A stretch of 64,000 nt of DNA from Persicaria tinctoria. Taxonomy: Eukaryota > Streptophyta > Magnoliopsida > Caryophyllales > Polygonaceae. Shown in pieces: positions 54,287 to 64,000 of the stretch (the stretch's first letter is position 1; each line of letters starts with the position of its first letter). The notes below the pieces were generated by a model that was not told the DNA's origin, searched no databases, and worked only from the letters and a program-made list of their open reading frames with translations. The stretch is from positions 14,280,688 through 14,344,687 of the forward strand of contig JBANSL010000013.1 of NCBI GenBank assembly GCA_037127255.1, given 5' to 3'. The translations under genes and the position numbers were made by a program.

Positions 54287-57233
54287 TTAGCGAGGGTATA
54301 AGTCTTTCTCCAAGTTCCAGGCATCGGTGGAGAATTCCGATCCAGTTTTCTGTTGTTGGTAAGAGCTATATGAAATATCTGTACTCTGGGAGAAGGGAGA
54401 AGGCGGAGATGGCGATGGGAGTTCCATACTTCTGCTGTTAAGCATGAGAAGCACCACGTGCATTGTAGGCCTACTTGTTGCGTCGTATTGAGCACACAAC
54501 AACCCTATTTGGATGCATCTCACTACTTCCATTCTTGAATCTGTGTTTCGTAATGTGGGATCTATTAGCTCATCAATGTCCCCTTCGGTCCACCGTTTCC
54601 ACGCCTGCAATCACAACATTATTTCGTCAAGACACGCAGGCCGGCCTTAGTTGCATAAGAAAGAGTACTACACACAAACGAGTTGCGACTTACATAGACT
54701 ATAAGTCCCTCTGAGTGTTCTTGTTGATATTGTTGGCTACTGCTTTGACCACTCACAATCTCCAAAAGTAAGACTCCGAAGCTGTAGACATCTGACTTAA
54801 CAGAGTAATGCCCTGCAATTACGTACTCTGGTGCCATGTATCCACTAATGCAAGAAATGAACTCCGCGATAAGAAATTGTAACAACATAAATGCGCAATC
54901 CTAGCTAGGAGTATGCATGCATCAAATCTTACCGCGTCCCGACTATCTTAGTGGTATTATTGCCTTGTGTTTGGTCAAGCACAACCTGCTTTGCAATTCC
55001 AAAATCCGCAATCTTTGGGTTCATGTCTTCATCTAACAGTATGTTGCTTGCTTTGAGATCCCGGTGTACAACCATATGCCGAGAATCTTCATGAAGATAA
55101 TGAAGCCCGCGTGCTATTCCTTCTATGATCTTGTACCTTGTTTCCCAGGGAAGATTCCTAGACTTGCTACGATCTGCGATTTCATTTTTCATGTTATATT
55201 TAATTGGAGTACAATATATCATTTGTGAACACCTTTTACGGTGTAATTTATGAATAAATCTAGACAGTTAGATTAAAAAGATCAACCATTGAAATTTCAT
55301 GGAAAACCGGAAAAGCAAAATTATTCGTCTCAAACAACATGATTATTCGTACATAATTCATACAAAAAATCATGTGGCAACAAACGAATAATTTTTATAT
55401 GAAAAAACGATTAAGGTTTTTATGTAGAAATAATCAATTTATTCACAGTTTACACTGTAAGAGGGGAATCATCCCCTATATATGCATATATGATTGGATT
55501 AGTTACTAAAAATGCTTTTAAGATTACCAAAAAGATAGTAGTCAAGGCTTAGCTTAGGCATGAACTCGTAGACAACGAGTCTTTCCTCGCCTTCTGCGCA
55601 GAAGCCCACAAGCCTAACCAAATTCCTGTGCTGAAGCTTCACTATCAACTGCACCTCATTGATGAACTGTTCCACACCGTGTATGGCTTCTTTTGAGAGT
55701 CTTTTAATGGCTACTAATTCCTGTCCATTTTGAAGCTTACCCTGTCGATTAAAAAAAAAAGAGTCAATTAAGACCACTCCAAATTTTCCTGATATTAAGC
55801 AAATTTATCTTGCACCAACCATAAAGAGAATCAGTACCTTATAAACACTGCCAAATCCACCTTCTCCAAGTTTATTTCGGGGTGAGAAGTTTTCGCTTGC
55901 AGCTTTCATTGTCTTTAGATCAAATTGGGTTGCACCCTCTACACGATATCCGGTTTCTTCCTCCGTTATTTGACTAACCACTGATTCAATGACTCTCGTA
56001 AGTGCAATTTGCGTAAACTTATCAAGACTTGTTGAGAGAATGAACGATGTGAAGAGACCAAAAGAGTCCCACGTCGAAAATATGAAAGGTCAATTTTCAT
56101 CGATCAAATCATGGTTGTTATTTAAGTCTCGTTTCTAGATCCACCTTCTAACACAAAAAATCACAAGTCATGATTGATCAGAGCGTATTTTTACCATCGG
56201 GTTTGTTGGGCACAATCCTGCGACGAAAATGAAAAAAAAGTACAACCATAAGCAATACAACAGCAGCGACAGCAGCAACCGAAACAGCAATGACCACGTT
56301 TTTTCCTGCCAACAACATACATAGCAGAGTATGATCTTGATGTCACGGTATTACTATTGTTCCATAAAGTAGTCCAAAATAGATTAATTTACCTCTATTA
56401 GATGGGGGGCTCTGGGCTGGTTTAGTAGCAGGGAACCGATCATTTGTTGATGTCGACGGAGATGGTGCAACGGATTCTCCAGGTCCGAAGGGAAATATGT
56501 CAAACATGGCGCGGCAGCTAGGAGGATCGAGGAACGCATGAGTACATCCAGAATAACAGTAATTGCCTATATAGGAACGAGCTGTTTTTAGGCAGGTGTA
56601 GCACTCCGTACTATTGAGGTCAGGAGTGCACTGCACAAGGCAATAAATCGTCTGCGAATCGGTTACATTTATACTCCCCTTGGCATAGTTTTTAGAGCTC
56701 GTGTTGAAGGCAGCTTGTTGTGTTAGTTGATCAAAGATCTCGGCAAGGGCGCCAAGAAACGGACCAGGGTTCGAGACGTTGATAGTGCTGTAAGTGATGC
56801 TGGAGGGGACTGAGATATCGTTGAAGCCGAAAATAGACCTGTTTGAGTAACGGAGAGTGCACTCCTCGTACCAAACGATGGCCTCTTTCTCGACCGGGCA
56901 GAGGGAAACGACGTCCACTGAGGCGGTCTTGACGCAGTCGTTGCAGTCTTGGAGGGAGAGGTCGCCCCTGCAGTAGTATAGGGCGTAGACCGTGTTGGGA
57001 TCGGACCCGGCAGTGAGGTTGTAGAAGGTGTTGGAGGAGGCTTGGGAGGTGAGGGATGGCAGAAGCTGATCAAGGTTGGTCTTGTAGAAGCTGTTGTCTG
57101 TGAAATTGTTGTTGGTCGTGCAGTTGTAATCGAGGAAGAGCGGCGCCCCGGCCATTGCTTGTTGGATTGAGAGTATGGAGAAGGAGATTAAGAGGCTGAG
57201 ATTAAGGGAGCTCAAGCAAGTTGCAGGCGCCAT
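54287..57233 (-). CDS. Cysteine-rich receptor-like kinase (CRK-C)
   Basis: Exons in coding order: 57233-56393, 56305-56195, 55980-55838, 55741-55528, 55173-54933, 54844-54694, 54604-54287; 2019 nt, 672 aa. Signal peptide ([18 protein letters not shown]), Gnk2 motifs [13 protein letters not shown] and [13 protein letters not shown], membrane helix [17 protein letters not shown]. The kinase has [24 protein letters not shown] and DFG. Exon 3 uses an acceptor giving [11 protein letters not shown], a longer juxtamembrane segment than A and B. Introns 2 (56194-55981) and 4 (55527-55174) are longer than in the sisters. Exons 4 and 5 each have one extra codon relative to A and B. Likely functional. 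Confidence 0.93.
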
Positions 57234-57379
57234 TGCTTCACACCTGGAAATGGTGTGAAGAAAGCCAAATTAGATCAACTATAGAATGCAACTGAAGCTC
57301 ATATCATGATATTACTATTCTCAAAACTTAGCTGTCCATTGAATGGTAAATTGGTAATATAATATATATTGTATATATT

Positions 57380-57798
57380 ATCCCTCCGTGTCCCCCATAA
57401 ACTCTTCCCAAGTCATTCCGTTCCATTTTGGACTCGGACGTGGGCTTTGCAACTCAGTATCTTTTAAAGTTTAAACCATTATAATCTTCGTGTCCCCCAT
57501 AAACTCTTCCCAAGTTATTCCATTCTATCTTTGCAATTCGGTATCTTTTAAACCATATAGATGCACACACTACACACACATACATAGGTGTACCCACTCC
57601 TTGATCATCTTCAAGGATGATGGTACAAAGTTCTCTGATAAAATGGATAATATAGCTATTACTAATGGTCAATTGATAATATAGCTATTACTAATGATAC
57701 CCTTCCGAGCTATAAAGTTTAAACCATTATAATCTCATGTCCCCATAAACTCTTCCCAAGTTATTCCATTCTATCTTTGCAATTCGGTATCTTTTAAA
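57380..57798 (-). repeat. Tandemly repeated LINE 3' tail
   Basis: GTGTCCCCCATAAACTCTTCCCAAGT occurs at about 57385 and 57491, and a near copy at about 57735. The stretch from CATATAGATGCACAC (57557) to GATACCCTTCCGAGC (57710) returns at 63014-63145, on the other side of hAT-3. On the - strand it encodes the end of a LINE RNase H region (GVGTPMYVCVVCASIWFKRY). Confidence 0.8.
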
Positions 57799-58149
57799 TA
57801 GGGGTGTGCATAACCGGGTACCCGACACGAACCGGTTAATCGTGTCGGGTACCCGAAACCGTTTAGTACAAAATCTCCGAACCGTACACGAACCGCCTAA
57901 ACCCGGGTACCCGACACGGTTAGGAGGGTATTCGGTTCCGTGTCGGATACCCGTGTTATCCGACACGAACCGTTAGGTTTTCTTTTTTTCCCTTTTGTTC
58001 TGGTGGTGTTGTCATTGTGGGGATGGCCGCAGCAACTGGTGCCGGTGGGAGGAGGGAGGCTTCGCAATTCAGGCTCGCTAATAGCAGACGAGATGTTCGT
58101 CGGCGTCACCCTTTGTTGCCGTTGGTCATGGCACGAGGTAGGACAGCGC

Positions 58150-61100
58150 CACTAGTACAAATAAAAACGCCATGCTCAAACGCCGTTGAAGCCCATGTCA
58201 TGCTTTTGTCTAATATTTTATGGCGTTTTACCAAACGCCATAGAAAGTTACATCAACGGCGTTTATTAAACGCCATGGTTGTCGATAAAAAATTATACAA
58301 CTGAAATCCACGGCATTTATTAAAACGCCATGCTTGTTTCTAAAAATTGTAAAGCTAAAATCCATGGCGTTTGGAAAACGCCATGGAATTTTATGTATTT
58401 AAAAAAAACAGCAATTGTATTGCATTGTACAACTAGTCTCCTATTATTAATAAAAATAATTACATTATTATGTGGCATCTATTCAAAGCCAATAATATCT
58501 CCCTTCTAAGTACATAAACGGTTAAGCATTTGTACAATTCTATTCTAAGTACATATAATTAAACAGACACAAATGCATCTTCAACTGTTTTGTTGTTCAC
58601 ACACCTGCAACATAATCACATAACTATATGGATATATATCTAAAAAATATAAACTGAAACAAATGTAGTTAGCAAGAAAAACTAGTCAAAGCCAGACTCT
58701 ACTATTTTTCTATTTGTCTAAGCTAGTAATATATAGCCAGAAGATATATATTTATTAGGCAAAACTGAAAAAGATCATATTTAGTAGTGATATATAACAA
58801 GAAGTATTAGAGGAAACTGGACTGTACTATTTGTCTATTTGTCTAAGACAAACCAATACCACCTCAAACGACTTAAGTTTATTTGCAAAAAAAATTACTC
58901 TCACAAGACTTTTTAGCAATACTAGTCTTTCAAATTAGCTATTAGCTAGCAAATCTTAGATGACACAAACTAGCAAATCTACTCCAATTCCGGGTAAGAT
59001 CACACACAACTCATTGATCCAATGTAATGTTTTTTTTCTGATAAAAAGCAACTAGAAAGGTCAAAGGAAAAAGAGGAATAAAATAGTAAATAGACCTGGG
59101 TGCACTAGAGGATGACAAAGAACTACATAGATCACCTGCAAGAATTTTTTTTTTTTTTTTATCAATAATTAGAGTTGAATATAAGGCTTTGATAACATAA
59201 GTGCAATCAACTGCAAAATGACCTGAAAATTTAAACGAACTTTATTTAAGTTTAGTAGAGAGTAGGGATTGTTAAATAACATCAACTATCCTAAAAATAT
59301 GCATTGCCCTTCGGTTCACAAATGCATAGCTAAAAGAAGTTCAAACTGACTTTGGTTCTAAATAGCCACCTCCTTTAAACTAAATTTATGCATGGACTTC
59401 TCATTTTTTGGCTACAAGTATGGAAATGAATACATTCTTGTTCTTAAAAAAGAAACAACTAATTATTATGAAAAAAATACTCATATCTTCAAGTAAAAGC
59501 ACTTACAATTTATGATATAGCTAGGGTGCTATCTTGGCTTAACTTTGCATTTCTAGGGTATGGAAGAATCACCCGTATGATTTAAAAAAGAAATACAGAT
59601 GTAGTCTCATCACGTACCTTTAGTATCTTTAGCTCTTGATGAATTAAGTCCTTTAACAACAGCATTTTGGGTCTTATTCACCCGTTGAAAAAAAATTCAA
59701 ACCAGGTGAGGGTGTGAAAAAGGAATTATGTAGACTTATTCTCTATTACAAGGGAGTTACAACATTAAACAAATTCACAAGGGAGTTACAACATTAAACA
59801 ACTTTACCACTTGATGTTGTTTAGCGTCCATCGAAACTAGAAAAAAATGTATTACTTATAGAAGAATAGAAATAAAAAAACAACACAATTAGCAGCTTGA
59901 TTGAATATAAGCATAAAACATTATACCTCCTGTTGCACTGCCTATCAGGAACTTCTCAAGAGAATTTACATAATCGGCAAGCTTCACATACTCTTTTTCT
60001 ACAACATGATAAATTCAGAATTCAAAATTAAATGCAGATTGGAAATTCAAAAGCGCACACAGTGTTCAAATAAGTAAGGGATGCTTCTTAATTACATACA
60101 ATTTTCTTTTCTTCTTGTGTTTTGACCCTTTATTGATTTTCCCCTTCTGCAAGTTGTGCTACAAAAAGCTTCTTATAGTATTTCAATTACTTTTTATGAA
60201 GAAGCACAATTCTCGTTCATGTTTTGGAGAGTGCTTCTGGCAGCATTGCATTTAACTGAAATCCTAGTTCAGTTACTATTCACTTTAGAATATTTTGTAT
60301 GGAATGAACCTAAGATCTCGATCAACTGAAAAATTAGGCCTTCTTAAATCGTAAATGTTTCAGCCGATCATATAAACAATAAAGGGAATGGTTAAAGAAT
60401 CCAGCCAAAGTAATGAAAGTATACATCATTTTATCATGTGACATGATCCTTTTTGAAGTCCATTAACTAGTCCCATATAGTTATAGCACGAGGTTTACTT
60501 GGTAACAATTAAAAGGATAGACTGAATATTAGTGTGTATTATTTAAAGTAGATATCATGTTCTGATCAAACTAATCGCTATTATGATAGTAAGTTAGAAA
60601 ATAAAGAAACTAATCGTTGTACATAGCAAAAAAAAAAACCACATTCAACAATAGAACAAACCACAAAATGAAGTCATAAGTAACTAATTCATTAGCCATT
60701 TCGATCACCCTAAAAATTTGACATCATGAATAAGTTTAAGTTCATCTTCTTAAAATAAGGCATTGGGATAACAAACAAGAAAAACCTAATGCAAAATTTT
60801 AGGATCCCGCAAATCAAGGAAGGCAAACATGCACTTGACAATAAATCAACTAGAAGATGAAAATAAAAGAGATATTTATGTGCTGACCATTTTAGGGTCG
60901 CCTTAAACATGCAATCTACTTCCAAAGCTGCAACGAAACCTTCTCTCCTCCCCATGTCTCACTCTTAAATTTGCATATATAGGGTGTGAAAAGAGAATGC
61001 AACAATCTCACTAAACTTAAATTTCATTTACAATCAAGCCATCTAACTTAATATACCTAATAAATTGAATACACAAGATCATATGCACAAAAATCCATCT

Positions 61101-62211
61101 AACTTAAAGGAAAATTAAAAAGAGCTTTTCAAGAGTTCTGAAAAACTAAAAATTAGGATAGTTGATCCAAACTAACAATGTGGTATTATTAGGCCAAGGG
61201 AATCCCTTTCATGGAACATTATAGAAAGAAAATCAAGAACCCCATACAACATCTGAACCTGAAAACTTGGGCTTACTTGAGATAAAGCTGAAATATGAAA
61301 ACCAGTAGCAAGTGAGTGTGCACTTGTCCATCATTAGGTGACCTAGCACAGCGAATTTCAAAACCTAAGCTTGCATTAGGTTCAAAATTACAACATATTT
61401 TTATGTCAAAAAATTACAACGTATTTTACTAGCAAATGTAACCCTAAATTGATTTTCAATTTGAGGAACCCAAATATAAAAATTTTGAACCCTCATTGGA
61501 ATGATTGTGTAACTTGAAGAATGTGATTTACCTAGCTTACTTAGATCTTGGAAATAGTACAACTTCCCTTTCCCTCTCCATTAGTGTTCTCTTCCCTTTA
61601 GATCTGGAGGTCTGCCGAGAGCAGACAAAGAAAATGAGAGCGGTGGCCGAGGAGGATAGAAGAGCAGGCGACATGAGGCTGAGACGACATCGAAGGATGG
61701 CATATGTAGTAAAAAAATAAACTCACTTTTTACCTTGTTTGGGATGTTGAGTCGAGCAGAGAAATGAAGGCGGCGTAAGCGGTGTAAGGTGTTTGAAGGA
61801 GAAGGCGGGGTTGATTTGAGGCTTCTCGACGAAGTGGAAGCACATCCGATTATCACAATTGTAGACGTCCTATGGAGATCTCCATGAAATCAAAACTTCT
61901 CATTTGGGGATGAAGTGGGAGGAGAGAACCGAGAGAGATAATGAGAGCGGCAGGTCTATAACCCTAGTAGCACTTATTTGTTTCCCCATTCAAAATTGGG
62001 CCAAAAATTTTGGGCTGAAAATATTGCCACCATTTCTATGGCGTTTTCAAAACGTCATTAATTTTATGACGTTTATAAAACGCCATAAAATATAATACAT
62101 AATATTTTAAGTAAAAAATATGACGTTTTTATATTTAAACGCCGTAGAAGGTATTTTTAATGGCATTTTTTTTTATTATAAACGCCGTTAAAGGGTGTAT
62201 TTGTACTAGTG
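58150..62211. mobile_element. CACTA (En/Spm) element, 4.06 kb
   Basis: Perfect inverted ends CACTAGTACAAATA and TATTTGTACTAGTG, with the 3-bp duplication CGC (58147-58149 and 62212-62214). Subterminal arrays of AACGCCAT/ATGGCGTT words in both orientations lie at 58165-58390 and 62035-62190. No TNPD-type transposase is visible, so it is probably non-autonomous. A weak split-gene signal on the - strand is listed separately. Confidence 0.93.
58560..61850 (-). other. Possible multi-exon gene inside the CACTA element
   Basis: Exon-like pieces with proper splice borders on the - strand. A start exon MCFHFVEKPQINPAF ends in CAAG|GTAAAA (about 61845-61738), and there is a 72-nt exon at 59998-59927 (TAG acceptor, GGAG|GTATA donor) encoding EKEYVKLADYVNSLEKF. 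A piece NKTQNAVVKGLNSSRAKD ends at a GTACGT donor (about 59619), and a last exon CVNNKTVEDAFVSV ends in TAA (about 58563). A basic piece (KGKINKGSKHKKKRK) lies near 60150. The frames were not chained and I do not recognise the product. It could be the element's own TNPA-like gene or captured host exons. Confidence 0.35.
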
Positions 62212-62670
62212 CGCCGGTGTGAGAGGCGGAGGGAGGTAGCGGCGCTGGCCGGCTTCGACTTCGATAGGCGTAGGTACGGGGAGGAGCGACTGAGCGAGGA
62301 GCCGGCCTTGAAAGCTTCCACCGATGACCGATCTTCCCCCTTTGAATCGACAAGGTGAACGGAGGTCCGAGCGGGAGACGGCGTCGGCGGCCGGAGCTTC
62401 AAATCTGAGCGAGGAGGATGAAAGGAGGGAGGGTCTGAGACTGAACACGAGTTGAGAGACGGAAGGAGGGCGGCCATGGCTTCAGATCTGAGCGAGGAGG
62501 GTCGGAGGGAGGGTCTGAGACTGTACAGGAGTTGAGAGACGGAAGGAGGCTGGAAGGACTAAGGAGGGCGGCGAAGATAAAAAGGGTTGAGAGTATATTG
62601 AGGTAGTGTTAGGGTTTTTTGCGATTTAATTCATTTAAGAGGTAAAAAGAGATTAAAAAAATAAATGAGC
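62212..62670. other. Right part of hAT-3, GC-rich
   Basis: A stretch around GGGAGGGTCTGAGACTG and GAGTTGAGAGACGGAAGGAGG occurs twice (about 62429 and 62509), giving an approximately 80-bp tandem repeat. No protein recognised. Confidence 0.6.
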
Positions 62671-62671
62671 G

Positions 62672-62752
62672 GCGAGAGGGATTCGAACCTGTATCTGTTG
62701 GGATTTATCTCCATCCTTGAACCTGCCTTAAACCAAGTGAGCCAGCTGGGCA
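62672..62752 (-). ncRNA. tRNA-like Pol III promoter unit (degenerate)
   Basis: On the - strand an A-box-like TGGCTCACTTGG (62744-62733) and a perfect B box GGTTCGAATCC (62689-62679) are spaced as in a tRNA gene with an extra arm. The acceptor ends do not pair convincingly, so this is not a functional tRNA. A tRNA-derived SINE head or tRNA pseudogene is likely. Confidence 0.5.
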
Positions 62753-63013
62753 TTTTGATACTTAAGGGATCTTATATATACAAGTATTAATACCACCGAA
62801 TCTAAAATTAAAAAAAAAAATTAAACGGTTCGTGTCGGGTACCCGATAAAGCAATTTGCCCGATCCGAACACGAACCGTTTAGAGCCGTGTTTTCTCGGT
62901 TCGTGTCATTATCGTGTCGTGTTTTTTCGGTTTTGGGTTTTTTTGTGTCGGGTTGTCGTGTTTTCGTGTTGTGTTTTCAGTTTCGGGTTTTTCTGCACAC
63001 CCCTACTTTTAAA

Positions 63014-64000
63014 CCATATAGATGCACACACTACACACACATACATAGGTGTACCCACTCCTTGATCATCCTTAAGGATGATGGTACAAAGTTTCCTGAT
63101 AAAAGGGATAATATAGCTATTACTAATGATACCCTTCCGAGCTATGAAGTCAGCTACTTGATTCGCTTCTCGGTAGCAGTGTCTGTATTGAATAAGGTCA
63201 AAAGCATATTCCAGTTGCTAGATCTTTTCAACGTGATGTATAATCTCCCATATGACATTATTGCTGTTGGTGATGGCTTTGATAAGCTGTAGATTGTCCC
63301 CATCTATTATTACTCTTCGTAGTCCTTTCCTAATTGCGTGCTCCATACCTGTCTGGATAGCGATAGTTTCAGTTTGAATGGCTGAGCATTTGACAGTTTC
63401 CTTATAAACCATATCAATGACATGGCCCCGGGAGTCTTGAGCAACCCCTCCCACATGGCAGGCGCCAGTGAGTTTAACAGAGCTATCCACATTGATTTTG
63501 TAGACAACCCCTGGTGGTTTGCTCCATTTAGTGTTGGACCTCTTGCTTGTTTTTTTTAGTCGTAATGTTATCTTTCTCACTTTGGGACCAATTATAGATG
63601 TTTGCAATGATTCTTCGAATTATATTTTCTACTGGGCCCGGAGCTTTATTTCTAAAGATAAGTTCATTTATGATATCCCAAATAGTATGCCAAATGAAAA
63701 CTAGTTCCTCAAAATTTTTGTTCCCAAATCGGATTTCATCAATGTTAAAAGGGTCGTATTCATTCATATGTTGAAAGTATTTTCCAGTGTATATCTTAAA
63801 ATGGTCGATTATTTTCCTAGTGAATAGACAGTTTCGCATTAAGTGTTCCGCATCTTCCTCCGCTTGATTGCAAAGACTACACTGGCTAAGTACTCGGTTA
63901 TTATATTTATTAAGCCTTTGAGTGTTAGGAAGTTCATCTATTATTACTTTCCACATAAATGTCCTAATTCTAGGAGGTAAGTTTAGTTTCCAAATCCAAT
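63014..64000 (-). pseudogene. LINE ORF2 C-terminal part (zinc-binding + RNase H)
   Basis: Reads leftward from beyond the window end. The segment 63956-63528 matches the zf-RVT region (MWKVIIDELPNTQRL, CSLCNQAEEDAEHLMRNC). The segment 63607-63218 matches plant LINE RNase H (VVYKINVDSSVKLTGA, IQTETIAIQTGMEHAI, RRVIIDGDNLQLIKAI). The two are in different frames. An in-frame TAG follows at 63218, after which the same frame continues (HCYREANQVADFIARKGI) and runs into the hAT-3 insertion at 63013, resuming at 57798. The element is dead. The reverse transcriptase itself would lie to the right, outside the window. Confidence 0.88.

Larger units (their letters stand above)
57799..63005. mobile_element. 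hAT-3: hAT-type element hosting a CACTA element
   Basis: Ends TAGGGGTGTGCATAA and, reversed, TAGGGGTGTGCAGAA. Perfect 8-bp duplication CTTTTAAA (57791-57798 and 63006-63013). Subterminal zones are rich in CGGGTACCCGACACG/CGTGTCGG words on both sides (57820-57970 and 62825-62990). Without the nested CACTA it is about 1.1 kb and has no transposase. Confidence 0.92.

Noticed and set aside
62672..62752. A functional tRNA gene
   Set aside because: A and B boxes are present but the acceptor stem does not pair and no clear anticodon arm is seen.

Overview
This is a nuclear window from a flowering plant, most likely a eudicot. The evidence is genes with GT-AG introns, a single-copy PARP2 gene, tandem cysteine-rich receptor-like kinases (CRKs), an ALOG-domain relic, Ty1/copia and LINE elements of plant type, and Helitron, hAT, CACTA, Mutator-like, Harbinger-like and Stowaway-like DNA transposons. 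Coordinates were counted by hand. Gene exon sums are internally consistent (every gene sums to a whole number of codons), but transposon ends may be off by a base or two.

Four intact host genes are supported. One PARP2-type poly(ADP-ribose) polymerase lies on the + strand at 20778-26400 (18 exons, 654 aa). Three CRKs lie on the - strand at 27406-29886, 51091-53585 and 54287-57233 (7 exons each, 655, 656 and 672 aa). CRK-A and CRK-B are separated by about 21 kb of inserted transposons. They share near-identical kinase exons, while CRK-C sits close to CRK-B. Recognisable broken host-gene pieces are a PGG-domain fragment (17689-18242) carried inside a Harbinger-like element and an ALOG-domain relic (about 36980-37260, - strand).

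Left part, 1-11.2 kb: a LINE ORF1 relic, a complete but decayed copia element (1709-6537, TSD CCCAC, unusual TA...CA ends), a 5'-truncated copia fragment (8185-9334) and a Mutator-like MITE (9444-10147). From 11229 to 19964 a hAT-type element with an 8-bp TSD encloses a remarkable composite array (12212-19035, one outer 5-bp TSD CAAAC). In it, terminal-repeat-in-miniature (TRIM) units are chained to a nearly complete Tnt1/Tork-like copia gag-pol, and a Harbinger-like element carrying a host PGG fragment is nested in one TRIM LTR.

Middle, 31.4-49.3 kb: two Helitrons on the - strand, each with tandemly duplicated 5' ends (eight units of about 240 bp in the first). Then a copia element (37443-49307, TSD GTTTT) is broken by a hAT MITE, by a 3.6-kb LTR-like insertion that itself holds two nested Stowaway-like MITEs, and by a gag-only LTR element (46425-49116) in its 3' LTR.

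Right end, 57.4-64 kb: the 3' part of a minus-strand LINE (zinc-binding and RNase H regions) is split by a hAT element (57799-63005, TSD CTTTTAAA). A CACTA element (58150-62211, TSD CGC) is nested in that hAT. The window is best read as a small host gene neighbourhood (PARP2 plus a CRK cluster) heavily expanded by layered transposon insertion.
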